From positions 744,001-808,000 of the forward strand of contig NZ_JAAORL010000001.1 in NCBI RefSeq assembly GCF_017696015.1: a stretch of DNA of 64,000 nucleotides, given 5' to 3'. A program made the position numbers and the translations under genes. Under the pieces are notes generated by a model. The model was given only the letters and a program-made list of their open reading frames with translations, made no database searches and was not told where the DNA came from. Origin of the DNA: Prochlorococcus marinus CUG1415. GTDB lineage: Bacteria; Cyanobacteriota; Cyanobacteriia; PCC-6307; Cyanobiaceae. Below, in pieces: positions 1-9,541 of this stretch. How positions within the stretch are numbered: the stretch's first letter is position 1; every line of letters starts with the position of its first letter.

Positions 1-87
1 TCTAAGTTTGGTGATGATGGATTACTTAATAATGAGTTTAAACAGGGTTCCATAAAAGTTTTAATTAAATCAATAAGTGTTATTTGA
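1..87 (+). CDS. 3' end of an unidentified gene (partial)
   Basis: An open frame runs from the window edge to a TGA at 85-87 and gives the last 28 residues of a protein ending ...LIKSISVI. It has no recognisable motif. It overlaps the GTG start of the next gene by 11 nt, a spacing common in compact cyanobacterial operons, so it is probably a real co-directional gene cut by the window edge. Function unknown. Confidence 0.45.
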   Translation, partial: SKFGDDGLLNNEFKQGSIKVLIKSISVI

Positions 88-463
88 AAATCCATCTAAA
101 AAGATAGAGAGCTTAATCGCTAAGTCAGCAGATTTAACAAATAAACCTTTTGTGCATTCTGTCGTAAAAATAAATGGTGAATACGAAATCGAAGAAGAAG
201 ATATTGATTTGACGGTTAATATCTTATGTCGAGATAAAGAAGGTAAAAGATTAGAAATTTACGATCTTGAATTAGAACTTTTTAAATCAAATAAAGAGTT
301 AGTTTTAGTTATCTCTAAGCTTAATTTTCCTGATGAACCAATATTATGGTGTGGAGTTAAAACATTGTGGATGAATAGCAATAATGGGAAAAAATGCAAT
401 TCACCAAAATACAGCGCTAGATTGGAAAACTTAGCAAATAGGATAAAAAGCTTTATTTATTGA
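77..463 (+). CDS. conserved hypothetical protein, 128 aa
   Basis: I do not recognise the family. The protein is soluble and mixed charged, with an acidic stretch near residues 37-43 (EIEEEDI) and no signal peptide or membrane segment. The GTG start at 77 directly follows an in-frame TAA, so it is the earliest possible start and overlaps the end of the upstream frame. It converges on ilvD with a 21 nt gap. Codon use matches the surrounding AT-rich genes. Confidence 0.6.
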   Translation: MLFENPSKKIESLIAKSADLTNKPFVHSVVKINGEYEIEEEDIDLTVNILCRDKEGKRLEIYDLELELFKSNKELVLVISKLNFPDEPILWCGVKTLWMNSNNGKKCNSPKYSARLENLANRIKSFIY

Positions 464-484
464 GAAAATAAACTTTAAGCTGAT

Positions 485-2158
485 CTATAAATCAGTAACA
501 GCTCCTAAACTTGATGTGCTTACGATTTTCGAATATTTCGAAAGTATCCCTCTTTTGTATTTTGGTGTAGGTTTTACCCAATCTTTTTTTCTTTTTTCTA
601 ATTCTTCGTCAGATAAATCAACTTCAATTAGTTGTTTTACAGCATCTACTGTTATTAAATCACCTTGTTTTATTAGAGCAATATTTCCACCAACAGCAGC
701 CTCTGGGGCTATATGACCCACAACCAGACCATAAGTACCCCCGCTAAATCGGCCATCAGTAATTAAAGCTACCTTCTCTCCGAGGCCTTGACCAACAATT
801 GCAGATGTTGGAGCTAACATCTCTCTCATACCTGGTCCTCCTACAGGCCCTTCGTTTCTAATGACAACAACATCACCAGCTTTTATATCATTATTCAATA
901 TCGATTTCAAACAATCCTCTTCACTTTCGAAAATCTTTGCTGGACCTGTTAATACAGGGTTTTTTACTCCGCTAATTTTGGCTACGGAACCTTCGTTCGC
1001 TAAGTTACCTTTTAATATCGCTAGGTGTCCTTTTTTATAAAGAGGGTTATCTATGTCTCTTATGACATTTTGATTTGTTGGAGGCTTATCTGGAATATTC
1101 TGTAAGTATTCTGAGATGGTTTTGCCTTCAATATTTTTGCAATCGCCATGAATCAATCCTGCATTCAAAAGTATTTTCATTACTTGTGGAATCCCACCTG
1201 CATTATGAAGATCCACCGTTACATATTTACCACTCGGTTTAAGGTCACAAATAACGGGTACTTTTTGTCTGATTCTCTCAAAATCATTAATGTTAATATC
1301 TATTCCTGCAGTATTTGCGATGGCTAAGATGTGCAATACCGCATTTGTTGATCCTCCAATTGCCATAATTACTGATATTGCATTTTCAAATGCTTTCTTA
1401 GTCATTAGGTCTAGAGGTCTTATCTCTTTTTCTATTGCAGAAACTAATATCTCAGCACTTTTATCTGCACTTAGTTCTTTTTCAAGATCTTCAGCAGCCA
1501 TAGTGGAACTGTGAGGAAGACTTAACCCTAATACTTCAATAACCGCAGACATTGTATTAGCTGTAAACATCCCTCCACAGCTACCAGCACCAGGAATACA
1601 ATTTTTCTCAACTTGGATTAGTCTTTCTTCATTAATTTTGCCTGATGTTAATTGTCCAACAGCTTCAAATGCACTAACAACAGTAAGATCTTCTCCATGC
1701 AACTTTCCAGGTTTTATTGTCCCTCCATAAATGAAAATTGAGGGAATATTCATTCTCGCAATCGCTATCATGGCGCCCGGCATATTTTTGTCACATCCAC
1801 CTATAGCAAGCACTCCATCCATGCTCTGAGCATTGCATGCTGTTTCAATTGAATCAGCAATAACTTCTCTTGAAACTAGGGAATATTTCATGCCCTCTGT
1901 TCCCATAGAAATGCCATCACTTACTGTTATCGTTCCAAACATCTGAGGCATACCACCTGATCTTTTTATTGACTCTTCAGCTTTGAGAGCTAACTTATTT
2001 AAACCTATATTGCATGGTGTTATGGTGCTGTATCCATTTGCAACTCCAATAATAGGTTTATTAAAATCTTCATCATTAAATCCAACAGCTCTTAACATCG
2101 ATCTGTTAGGGGATCTTTGCACACCTTGGGTTATTGCAGATGATCTGAGTTTATTCAT
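485..2158 (-). CDS. ilvD: dihydroxy-acid dehydratase
   Basis: Dehydrates 2,3-dihydroxy-isovalerate and 2,3-dihydroxy-3-methylvalerate to the 2-oxo acids of valine and isoleucine synthesis; cytosolic Fe-S enzyme. The 557 aa length is normal for IlvD/Edd proteins. The three cysteines expected to bind the Fe-S cluster are visible: Cys49 (TPCN), Cys122 (GGCDKNMPG) and Cys194 ([14 protein letters not shown]). The C-terminal half has [12 protein letters not shown] and the [10 protein letters not shown] loop. A small membrane protein gene lies just upstream on the same strand. Confidence 0.97.
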   Translation of the reverse strand: MNKLRSSAITQGVQRSPNRSMLRAVGFNDEDFNKPIIGVANGYSTITPCNIGLNKLALKAEESIKRSGGMPQMFGTITVSDGISMGTEGMKYSLVSREVIADSIETACNAQSMDGVLAIGGCDKNMPGAMIAIARMNIPSIFIYGGTIKPGKLHGEDLTVVSAFEAVGQLTSGKINEERLIQVEKNCIPGAGSCGGMFTANTMSAVIEVLGLSLPHSSTMAAEDLEKELSADKSAEILVSAIEKEIRPLDLMTKKAFENAISVIMAIGGSTNAVLHILAIANTAGIDININDFERIRQKVPVICDLKPSGKYVTVDLHNAGGIPQVMKILLNAGLIHGDCKNIEGKTISEYLQNIPDKPPTNQNVIRDIDNPLYKKGHLAILKGNLANEGSVAKISGVKNPVLTGPAKIFESEEDCLKSILNNDIKAGDVVVIRNEGPVGGPGMREMLAPTSAIVGQGLGEKVALITDGRFSGGTYGLVVGHIAPEAAVGGNIALIKQGDLITVDAVKQLIEVDLSDEELEKRKKDWVKPTPKYKRGILSKYSKIVSTSSLGAVTDL

Positions 2159-2181
2159 ATTATTTGAGAACCATTTTTATT

Positions 2182-2472
2182 CTATTGCCCCAACTCTTCA
2201 AGTTGCTTCCTCACATCAGCAATTGCAGAATTAAGTTGCTCAACTTTCTTCTCCAGATTCTCTCCTTCAACTTCATTTATATTTTTATTTGAATCAATCG
2301 CTTCAGAGCCGTCTTGAATTCTGGAGGAATACATCATTGCTTTTTGTTTTTTTTCCTCTTTTCTTTTGTCTGCTTCGGATATTAACCACCAAGCTAGACC
2401 TGCTGCCCCAATAAAAGCACCGCTTATTAATGATAAAAGATTATTTGAAGACGAATCTCTGTATTCAGACAT
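2182..2472 (-). CDS. small membrane protein with coiled-coil tail, 96 aa
   Basis: Unrecognised family. Residues about 9-30 form a hydrophobic, Gly/Ala-rich segment (LLSLISGAFIGAAGLAWWLI), followed by a Lys/Glu-rich stretch and a C-terminal heptad-like region (residues about 68-95) likely to form a coiled coil. It looks like a single-pass membrane protein with a soluble helical tail. It lies 23 nt upstream of ilvD and just after the Upp-like gene on the same strand, so all three may be co-transcribed. Confidence 0.65.
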   Translation of the reverse strand: MSEYRDSSSNNLLSLISGAFIGAAGLAWWLISEADKRKEEKKQKAMMYSSRIQDGSEAIDSNKNINEVEGENLEKKVEQLNSAIADVRKQLEELGQ

Positions 2473-2501
2473 TGGTAAAATATTTACTCCTATATTCTAT
2501 A

Positions 2502-3119
2502 TTAGTTCTTATCTTGAAATATAGTACTCAAACGCAATAAAGGATTCCCAATACCGGGTAACAATAATTTTGTGTTTTCATCTTCCTCATCTATGCAAGA
2601 TGTATAGATTACTTGATTAGGGAATAATTTCGCAATTTCATTTAACCCTTTATTTGAGCAAATAGAAGTTATTAACAAAATCCTATTGGAATCAACACCT
2701 AATTTCTTTAATTTAATTAAAGTTTCTAATGTCGCTGATGTTGTCGTTATTTGTTCAGAATAAAATATAACTCCTTCATTTGATTCAATACTCTTAGGTA
2801 GTTCTCCTAATGAAAGTGTCGAATTAGGAATTACCTCTTTAGATCCGTACCATAGAGATAAGCCTTCGGGCATCATTGCGAAAACTTTTATTGGATATTC
2901 ATTGTTAATAAAAAATCCATCCGCTTCCCCATTTTCAGTATTTATAATTTCTTTTTTATATGGTAGCCAATTACGTAATGCTTCATAAGTAAGCCATTTC
3001 CCCAATTGTTCATATCCTGTTGAGTACAAAATATTTGGAGTGTTTTTTTCTCGTAATATAGAAAGCCAATGTTTTATTAATGGATGAGGAGGAACAATAA
3101 CCTTTAGTGACATTGCCAT
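2502..3119 (-). CDS. divergent uracil phosphoribosyltransferase-like protein
   Basis: The order of motifs follows the Upp family: an N-terminal PPHPLIKHWLSILRE stretch, then ...YEALRNWLPY, and a C-terminal VIYTSCIDEEDEN...LLPGIGNPLLR. The 205 aa length is near the usual 208-210. The PRPP-binding loop, normally a DPMLATGGS-like sequence, reads SEQITTTSATLETL here (about residues 122-135), so the acidic and glycine residues that hold ribose-5-phosphate are absent. It could be a related enzyme or a non-catalytic paralogue. Two near start codons exist (ATG 3119 and ATG 3113). Confidence 0.7.
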   Translation of the reverse strand: MAMSLKVIVPPHPLIKHWLSILREKNTPNILYSTGYEQLGKWLTYEALRNWLPYKKEIINTENGEADGFFINNEYPIKVFAMMPEGLSLWYGSKEVIPNSTLSLGELPKSIESNEGVIFYSEQITTTSATLETLIKLKKLGVDSNRILLITSICSNKGLNEIAKLFPNQVIYTSCIDEEDENTKLLLPGIGNPLLRLSTIFQDKN

Positions 3120-3182
3120 ATATTTTCCTTTAAGATGCTCTTACAAGCTTTAAATACTTAAGTTCTAAAATACAGTCTTATT

Positions 3183-3695
3183 ATGATTAAATCAATTGTT
3201 TTCCCCTCACTAAAGAATTCATTAATTACTTTGTTATGCATTGGGATTTTATTTTTTAATTCTGTAAATTCTGCATGGGCTAAAAGACCTCCTGAGATTA
3301 GAAACCAACAAGAACTTAATTTAGAGCCAGATATGCACGGTCAAGATTTAAGCGGTAACGAATACGTTAAGTTTGATTTGAATGGGTTTGATTTCAGTGA
3401 AAGTAATTTAGAAGGCGCGGTATTTAATAATAGTAAATTGCAAAATGCAACGTTTACCGGGGCTAATTTGAGAGACGCTCTTGCCTATGCAACCGACTTT
3501 ACAGATGCAGATCTTTCGGATGTTAATTTTACAAATGCTTTACTAATGGAGAGTAATTTTGAAGGTGCAAAAATAGATGGTGCAGATTTTACTGATGCTG
3601 TTCTTAGTCGGACACAACAAAAACAATTATGTGCAATTGCTAATGGCACAAATAGTTCTACAGGAGAGAGTACAGAGTATAGTTTAGGATGTTAA
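3183..3695 (+). CDS. secreted/lumenal pentapeptide-repeat protein
   Basis: An N-terminal signal peptide (hydrophobic residues about 8-33, ending NSAWA) is followed by tandem A(D/N)LxX pentapeptides such as SNLEGA, ANLRDA, ADLSDV, SNFEGA and ADFTDA over residues about 55-142. These fold into a right-handed quadrilateral beta-helix. The C-terminus has two cysteines (QLCAIANG and LGC), a pattern I associate with thylakoid-lumen pentapeptide proteins where they may form a disulfide. Exact role unknown. The next gene, a CobW GTPase, starts 9 nt later and is probably in the same transcript. Confidence 0.85.
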   Translation: MIKSIVFPSLKNSLITLLCIGILFFNSVNSAWAKRPPEIRNQQELNLEPDMHGQDLSGNEYVKFDLNGFDFSESNLEGAVFNNSKLQNATFTGANLRDALAYATDFTDADLSDVNFTNALLMESNFEGAKIDGADFTDAVLSRTQQKQLCAIANGTNSSTGESTEYSLGC

Positions 3696-3704
3696 TAATT
3701 AAGT

Positions 3705-4769
3705 ATGAAAAAGAAAATACCAGTAATAGTAGTTTCAGGTTTTCTCGGCTCAGGTAAAACAACTTTTCTTAGATATTTATTAAAGGAGAGTAATAAAAAA
3801 TTTGGTTTAATAATCAATGAATTTGGTGATGTTGGTATTGACGGTGATTTGATTAAAAGTTGCGATAGATGCGATGAAACAGAAGAGGACTGTGTAATCG
3901 AATTAAATAATGGATGTTTATGTTGTACTGTTCAAGATGATTTTGTTCCCTCAATAAAAGCTCTCCTCGAATTTAATCCTCCTATAGAATCAATAATTAT
4001 CGAAACAAGCGGCTTGGCACTACCAATTCCCTTAATTCAAGCACTTAACTGGCCTGAAATTAGGTCTTCCATCTACCTTGATGTTGTTGTTGGTATCGTT
4101 AATGGAGAATCAATGCTTAATGGTTCACCAATTAATGATCTAAATAAAATAACAAAACAATATAATGATACAGATAAAATTGATCACAACGCCACTATAG
4201 AAGAACTTTTTGAGGATCAACTCGAAGTCTCTGATATCGTTTTAGTTTCTAGATCAGACATCTTAAATGATGATCAATTTGACTTTGTAAAAAACAAAAT
4301 CACGGGAAGTCTAAACTCATCTGTGCCAGTCCTTAAATCCAAAAATGGCAAAATTGATTTAAATTACATATTTGATATTAAATTTAAGAAAGAGACTTAT
4401 AAAGAATTTTTAACTGAAGAACATGATCATAATCATGTTGAGCTTGTATCAGATTCAATTAAATTAAATTATTTCCTTGAAAAAAATCACTTTGAAAAAG
4501 AGATGTCAAAAATCTTGGATGAATTAAACATTCTTAGAATAAAAGGACGTATTTGGATACCAGAGAAATCATTACCTTTACAAATACAAATTGTTGGAAA
4601 AAAAATTAATACTTGGTTTGAAGAAGCTCCAGACAATTGTTGGAGACCAAATGATAATGCTGGGCTTGAATTAGTAATAATTTCCTTTGATGAAAAATCT
4701 ATAAAAACTCTTGATAGAAAAATTAAAGAGAAATTTAAGATTTTAAGTGACCCAAAAATAGCAATTTAA
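3705..4769 (+). CDS. CobW/COG0523-family metal-chaperone GTPase
   Basis: P-loop GTPase of the COG0523 family, which delivers or senses transition metals (often Zn, Co or Mn). Visible are the Walker A GFLGSGKTT (residues 12-20), the family metal-binding CLCC motif (71-74) within NNGCLCCTV, the ETSGLALP switch region and a histidine-rich EEHDHNHVE stretch near residue 240. Cysteines around residues 53-63 (CDRCDETEEDC) are an extra potential metal site. A C-terminal CobW_C domain is present. The metal served cannot be told from this context. Confidence 0.88.
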   Translation: MKKKIPVIVVSGFLGSGKTTFLRYLLKESNKKFGLIINEFGDVGIDGDLIKSCDRCDETEEDCVIELNNGCLCCTVQDDFVPSIKALLEFNPPIESIIIETSGLALPIPLIQALNWPEIRSSIYLDVVVGIVNGESMLNGSPINDLNKITKQYNDTDKIDHNATIEELFEDQLEVSDIVLVSRSDILNDDQFDFVKNKITGSLNSSVPVLKSKNGKIDLNYIFDIKFKKETYKEFLTEEHDHNHVELVSDSIKLNYFLEKNHFEKEMSKILDELNILRIKGRIWIPEKSLPLQIQIVGKKINTWFEEAPDNCWRPNDNAGLELVIISFDEKSIKTLDRKIKEKFKILSDPKIAI

Positions 4770-4815
4770 CTTTATAGTTAGCTGTCGGGATACTTACTAC
4801 AGTAGACAGTCCGAA

Positions 4816-4980
4816 ATGGAAAATCCAAAAATTGCTTTAAATCAAATAATCTCTGACGATGTAATATCAATTGATAAAATCAAATGTTCAAAATGTGCTG
4901 GGGCAGGAAATTTTAAAACAGCTGAAAATTCAAGAAGAACTTGCTTAGTTTGTTTTGGTAAAGGCTACATAAACATTTAA
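4816..4980 (+). CDS. DnaJ-type zinc-finger microprotein, 54 aa
   Basis: A short frame of 54 codons with two CxxCxGxG motifs, CSKCAGAG (residues 25-32) and CLVCFGKG (44-51). This is the cysteine pattern of the DnaJ/BSD2 zinc finger, with no J-domain. Two such motifs bind one Zn2+. Related stand-alone fingers in plants and cyanobacteria act as chaperone-like or redox factors; a role here is inference. The ATG at 4816 is the only plausible start. Confidence 0.72.
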   Translation: MENPKIALNQIISDDVISIDKIKCSKCAGAGNFKTAENSRRTCLVCFGKGYINI

Positions 4981-5077
4981 AAATTCAGAAAACCTGATGG
5001 TAAAAATATTTGTTTATTAATCAATAGTACTTTTTATTAGAATTTAAACTAATCTTCTAGTAGAAATTATTTTTTAA

Positions 5078-5332
5078 TTGGACCAATTTGCTGTAAAAGT
5101 TTTTGTAAGACTAAGACCTTCAGTTTTAGATCCAGCAGGGGAAGCCACCAAATCTGCTTCTATAAAACTTGGAGCCGAGGGAATAAAATCAATACGTATA
5201 GGAAAAATGATTGAAGTAAAATTAGAAGGTAATGGTGAAAACGAAGTAAGAAAAAAAATTGATTTATTGTGCGATAGGTTATTCGCAAATACTGTTATCG
5301 AAGATTATGAGTATTCACTAGAAAAATTATAA
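5078..5332 (+). CDS. purS: phosphoribosylformylglycinamidine synthase, PurS subunit
   Basis: Small structural subunit of the PurL-PurQ-PurS FGAM synthetase, step 4 of purine synthesis. The 84 aa length, the [17 protein letters not shown] start and the central [13 protein letters not shown] motif match PurS. Translation most likely begins at a TTG (5078), because no ATG or GTG precedes the conserved N-terminus. It ends one base before the purQ ATG, so the two are almost certainly translationally coupled. Confidence 0.93.
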   Translation: MDQFAVKVFVRLRPSVLDPAGEATKSASIKLGAEGIKSIRIGKMIEVKLEGNGENEVRKKIDLLCDRLFANTVIEDYEYSLEKL

Positions 5333-5333
5333 G

Positions 5334-5999
5334 ATGGATAATTTTACTGTAGGAGTTGTTGTCTTCCCTGGTTCTAATTGTGATCGTGATGTTTCATGGG
5401 CACTGGAAGGTTGTTTAGACATAAGAACAAAATATTTGTGGCATGAGTCGTCAGATTTAAGCGATGTAGATGCAATAGTTTTACCTGGAGGGTTTAGCTA
5501 TGGTGATTATTTAAGATGCGGAGCAATTGCTAGATTCTCTCCATTAATAAATGCCTTGGATGAGTTTGTTAAAAGCGGAAAAAGAGTTTTAGGAATTTGT
5601 AATGGGTTTCAAATTTTAACAGAATCAGGTTTTTTGCCTGGTGCTCTTATTGCAAATAAGAATCTAAATTTTATCTGTGATGACGTTGAACTGGATATTT
5701 TTTCTTCGAATGGAGGTTGGTTTGAAAATGGAGATGAAAAACAAACTATTAAGTTGCCAATAGCGCATGGGGAAGGAAGATATCATTGTGATTCTGATAC
5801 CTTAAAAAAACTTTTAGATAATGAATTGATCGCTTTGAGATATAAGAATAATCCTAATGGATCTTCATTCGATATAGCAGGAATAACTAATGAACAGGGA
5901 AATGTTTTAGGTTTAATGCCACATCCTGAGCGAGCATGTGACGAGACCATTGGTGGGACTGATGGTCTCTTTACATTAAAATCATTAATATTGAAATAA
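5334..5999 (+). CDS. purQ: phosphoribosylformylglycinamidine synthase, glutaminase subunit PurQ
   Basis: Class I glutamine amidotransferase that supplies ammonia to PurL. The oxyanion-loop PGGFSYGD (about 51-58), the nucleophile Cys89 in LGICNGFQ and the catalytic His in MPHPERA near the C-terminus are all present. The 221 aa length is typical of the separate PurQ of Gram-positive and cyanobacterial systems. It follows purS by one base and ends immediately before a strong hairpin. Confidence 0.96.
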   Translation: MDNFTVGVVVFPGSNCDRDVSWALEGCLDIRTKYLWHESSDLSDVDAIVLPGGFSYGDYLRCGAIARFSPLINALDEFVKSGKRVLGICNGFQILTESGFLPGALIANKNLNFICDDVELDIFSSNGGWFENGDEKQTIKLPIAHGEGRYHCDSDTLKKLLDNELIALRYKNNPNGSSFDIAGITNEQGNVLGLMPHPERACDETIGGTDGLFTLKSLILK

Positions 6000-6000
6000 A

Positions 6001-6030
6001 AAAAAGACCCCCAATTTTGGAGGTCTTTTT
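6001..6030. terminator. bidirectional intrinsic terminator between purQ and the class II aldolase
   Basis: Two 14 nt arms (AAAAAGACCCCCAA and TTGGAGGTCTTTTT) pair with a single C-A mismatch and a 2 nt loop. The A-tract and T-tract at the ends supply a U-run for transcripts in either direction. It sits between convergent genes: purQ ends at 5999 and the aldolase stop is at 6050. Confidence 0.85.
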
Positions 6031-6049
6031 TATTTAATTCGGTAGGAAA

Positions 6050-7123
6050 TTAAACAGTAGCTTTTACTTTCGGATCTAAATCACCTTTAGCGTAAAGATC
6101 GGCAAAATAATTGGTGCTGTTTTGTTTGATCTTACTTGCTTGACCTTCGCACCAGAACTGCTTGTATCTGTCAAGACAAACTTGCTTCATGTATTTTCTA
6201 GCAGGTTTGTTGAAATGTCTTGGGTCAAAGTTTGCCTTGTCAGCAAATGCTGCCTCTCTTACCGCGGCAGTGAAAGCAAGTCTGTTATCGGTATCAATGT
6301 TGACTTTCCTAACTCCATTTCTTATTCCCTCTTGAATCTCTTCAACAGGAACACCATATGTTTGAGGAATTTCACCACCATATTTGTTAATGATATCTAA
6401 CCATTCCTGAGGAACTGAACTAGATCCATGCATTACAAGATGTGTATTCGGAAGTGCTTTATGGATTTCAGCAATTCTGCTTATTGCAAGAACTTCTCCT
6501 GTAGGCTTCCTTGTGAATTTATATGCACCGTGACTTGTACCTATAGCAATTGCTAATGCATCAACTTTTGTTTTAGCAACAAAATCTGCAGCTTCTTCAG
6601 GATCAGTCAAAAGCATATCTGTAGAAAGTTCACCTTCAAATCCATGACCATCTTCTGCCTCACCCTTTCCTGTCTCTAATGAACCTAAGCAACCCAACTC
6701 TCCTTCAACACTAACTCCAACTGAATGAGCAAAATCTACTACTTTTTTAGTAACTGCAACGTTATATTCGTAACTAGCAGGTGTTTTTGCATCTGCCTCT
6801 AGAGAACCATCCATCATTACTGATGTGAAACCATTTATTGCTGCTGAATAGCATGTTGATGGCTCATTACCATGGTCTTGGTGCATTACCACTGGAATAT
6901 TAGGATATGTTTCTGTCGCAGCAAGGATTAGATGACGTAGGAAAATTTCTCCTGCATAATTTCTTGCTCCTCTTGAAGCTTGGAGGATTACAGGACTATC
7001 AGTTTCATATGCTGCTTCCATGATTGCTTGAACTTGCTCAAGGTTATTAACATTGAAAGCTGGAATACCGTAACCATTCTCAGCAGCGTGATCTAAAAGT
7101 AGTCTTAGTGGAACTAGGGCCAT
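6050..7123 (-). CDS. fba: fructose-bisphosphate aldolase, class II (Calvin-cycle subtype)
   Basis: Zn-dependent aldolase condensing DHAP with glyceraldehyde-3-phosphate or erythrose-4-phosphate in glycolysis/gluconeogenesis and the Calvin cycle. Metal- and substrate-site signatures are visible: VMHQDHG near residue 80, [24 protein letters not shown] and [12 protein letters not shown], then [11 protein letters not shown]. The 357 aa length fits the longer cyanobacterial/proteobacterial CbbA type. A TATACT-like -10 lies at 7172-7177 on the minus strand, about 50 nt upstream of the ATG. The gene immediately upstream encodes the unrelated class I aldolase. Confidence 0.96.
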   Translation of the reverse strand: MALVPLRLLLDHAAENGYGIPAFNVNNLEQVQAIMEAAYETDSPVILQASRGARNYAGEIFLRHLILAATETYPNIPVVMHQDHGNEPSTCYSAAINGFTSVMMDGSLEADAKTPASYEYNVAVTKKVVDFAHSVGVSVEGELGCLGSLETGKGEAEDGHGFEGELSTDMLLTDPEEAADFVAKTKVDALAIAIGTSHGAYKFTRKPTGEVLAISRIAEIHKALPNTHLVMHGSSSVPQEWLDIINKYGGEIPQTYGVPVEEIQEGIRNGVRKVNIDTDNRLAFTAAVREAAFADKANFDPRHFNKPARKYMKQVCLDRYKQFWCEGQASKIKQNSTNYFADLYAKGDLDPKVKATV

Positions 7124-7270
7124 AATTAAAATAAGTTAAATGCTATGTAAAGCATATGTTTCCGAGAGTTTAGTATAAAGAGGTATCAAATGTCACGTTA
7201 TTAGATATACAAAATACTAAATTAAAGAAACTAATTTTATGACCTAGAGTGTATTTTTAGAATTTTTTAG

Positions 7271-8338
7271 TTAGTATTTGTAGCCTGCTACAAACAATTG
7301 TTCATCAGATGAAGGTTGAGATCCTGCTACATAGGCACCTTTTGAAGCTTCAGAGTTTGCTTGAGCTCTTGCTATTAAAGCATTTTGACCTCCTTCTATA
7401 TCACTTCCCTTCCAGGCCTTTAGGCATGAGTGCTGTAATGCTCTTCCATAGGAGAATGAAACATTCCATAAAGCTTTCCTGAAAAGTGTGTTCATATTAT
7501 TTAAATAAACAGAAGCAGCCTCTTCGCTTAATCCTCCTGATAAGAAAACTATTCCAGGGACAGATGCAGGAACACATCTTTCCATAGTTCTAATTGTCAT
7601 TTCAGCAACCTTCATGGGATCAGCCTTTGTTGGACAATCTGCTCCATTAACGGTCATAGAAGGTTTTAATAGTGTTCCTTCTAGAAAAACTCCATTTGCT
7701 TGACAGGCAATATAAACTTGCTTTATTACTTCTTCTTGTACTTCAGCAGTTTTTTCAATAGTATGGTCGCCGTCCATTAATATTTCAGGTTCAATAATTG
7801 GTACCAAACCAGATTCTTGAACTGATCTTGCATACCTTGCTAATCCCCAGGCATTCTCTTGTATTGATAGTTTTGAAGGACAACCATCATTTGTAATCTG
7901 CAGAACTGCTCTCCACTTTGCAAATCTTGCACCCTGTTCATAATATTTTGCTGCTCTTTCAACTAATCCATCTAGGCCAGAGCAAAAAGTTTCTACATCT
8001 CCTGCTCCAGGGAGTGGATTTAAACCTTTATCGACCTTTATACCTGGAATAATACCTAAATCATTCAGTTTCTTAACCATTGACTCACCATCTTGGTGAT
8101 TCTGATAAAGAGTTTCTTCGAAGAGAATTGCTCCACTGATGTATTTCCCGAGACCTTCTGTAGTAAAAAGCATTCCTCTATATGCCTTCCTATTCTCTTC
8201 AGTATTCTCAACTCCAATTCCAGAGAGTCTTTTCCCCACTGTTTTAGTTGATTCATCTACCGCTAATATCCCTTTCCCTTTAGAAGCTAGTAATTGAGCA
8301 TTTTCTTTAAGCTCATTTTTGTAATAATTTAAAGCCAT
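7271..8338 (-). CDS. fda: fructose-bisphosphate aldolase, class I
   Basis: Schiff-base aldolase of the type found in animals and plastids. The N-terminal GILAVDESTKTVGKRL motif, the PGIKVDKG segment, LEGTLLKPSMT with the expected Schiff-base lysine, and the GIVFLSGGLSEEAA loop are all conserved over 355 aa. The C-terminus ends in tyrosine (AGYKY), as class I enzymes usually do. It shares the reaction of the class II enzyme encoded next to it but not its fold or mechanism. Confidence 0.95.
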   Translation of the reverse strand: MALNYYKNELKENAQLLASKGKGILAVDESTKTVGKRLSGIGVENTEENRKAYRGMLFTTEGLGKYISGAILFEETLYQNHQDGESMVKKLNDLGIIPGIKVDKGLNPLPGAGDVETFCSGLDGLVERAAKYYEQGARFAKWRAVLQITNDGCPSKLSIQENAWGLARYARSVQESGLVPIIEPEILMDGDHTIEKTAEVQEEVIKQVYIACQANGVFLEGTLLKPSMTVNGADCPTKADPMKVAEMTIRTMERCVPASVPGIVFLSGGLSEEAASVYLNNMNTLFRKALWNVSFSYGRALQHSCLKAWKGSDIEGGQNALIARAQANSEASKGAYVAGSQPSSDEQLFVAGYKY

Positions 8339-8441
8339 TCTTTAATAATTCAGTTCAATTGATTTTTCCAGAATATGAATAAAAAATAAAATCAATCTAA
8401 TACTTTATTGGGTGATAATTGCTACTTAAAAATGTATAGCC

Positions 8442-9539
8442 TTAAATTTTTATGGTTAATCCACTTTTCGATGATTCTTTTATGGCTTCGCAAACTTTAT
8501 GACTGGCAAGTCCCTCGCATAAACCTGGAATGATGGGTGTTTTATTAAAAATACTCTCGGCCCATAAATTTTGAATTCTCAAAATTGGAGCTATCCTCCC
8601 ATCAGTCCATGTTTTTTCAAAATTAAAACTTGAATCTGCAGTTAGATTTTGTATTTTATTGTCATTATTCGAATATTTTAAATTAAAACCATGTACATAA
8701 TCCTTTTGGTTTTCGCTTTTAAGAATAAGTGAACCTTCGCTGCCATATATTTCTAAACTAAATCCTCTACCGTTTTTAGAAATCGATGATAAAGATACCT
8801 GACATGGAATAAGATTAGAACTGTAGTTTGATATTTCTATATTGGCTAGACAAATATCTTCGCTCGTAACATCAAGTAAATCAGATGAATTTGTTAAAGG
8901 TCTTTTTTTTATTGATGTGGCTAACTTTCCAGAAACTTTTATTGATTCTCCAAAAAACCAATTCAACATATCAAATGCATGAGTACCTAATGCGCCAATA
9001 ACTCCTCCACCTTTTTCTTCCAAAGAATACCAATTCCAAACTCTTTTAGGGTCGGATCTGCTGCCCATTAACCAATCTAATTTGACTAAATATATATCGC
9101 CTAGGATATTTTCATCAATAAGTTTTTTTGTCTGAAGGAAAAGGGGTACTGCTCTATATTCGAAATCAACACATACGCTTAAGTTATTAATCAAAGATAT
9201 TCTCTGAAGCTCTTCAATTTCAGAGGAAGTTATTGAAACGGGTTTTTCTAGTAGCAAATTTTTATTATTCTCAAGAGCTTGTTTTGCTAATTTAAATCTT
9301 GATTCAGGAGGGGTAGCAATAATAATACCATCAATTTCTGGAGATTTAACTAAGTCTTCCCAATTATGAAAAAAATCTAATCCCGTTTGTTTTTCTAAAA
9401 TCGATTTTTGTTTTTTCTCATAATGATAAATAGCTACAGGCGTTAAATAACCAGATTCTTTTAACGCCTCTAAATGAACTTTTTTCCCAAAACCTAGTCC
9501 AGCGATGGCTATTTTTAATTTTTTATTTTTAGTATTCAT
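8442..9539 (-). CDS. Gfo/Idh/MocA-family NAD(P)-dependent oxidoreductase
   Basis: The N-terminal Rossmann fold shows IAGLGFGKKVHLEAL (residues about 12-26). The family ATPPESR and EKPVS motifs follow at about residues 75-102. A GGGVIGALGTHAFDMLNWFFG segment begins the C-terminal alpha/beta domain. Such enzymes oxidise or reduce sugars or related polyols; the substrate cannot be told from sequence. The length (365 aa) is normal. It is separated by 2 nt from the small secreted-protein gene upstream. Confidence 0.88.
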   Translation of the reverse strand: MNTKNKKLKIAIAGLGFGKKVHLEALKESGYLTPVAIYHYEKKQKSILEKQTGLDFFHNWEDLVKSPEIDGIIIATPPESRFKLAKQALENNKNLLLEKPVSITSSEIEELQRISLINNLSVCVDFEYRAVPLFLQTKKLIDENILGDIYLVKLDWLMGSRSDPKRVWNWYSLEEKGGGVIGALGTHAFDMLNWFFGESIKVSGKLATSIKKRPLTNSSDLLDVTSEDICLANIEISNYSSNLIPCQVSLSSISKNGRGFSLEIYGSEGSLILKSENQKDYVHGFNLKYSNNDNKIQNLTADSSFNFEKTWTDGRIAPILRIQNLWAESIFNKTPIIPGLCEGLASHKVCEAIKESSKSGLTIKI

Positions 9540-9541
9540 TC

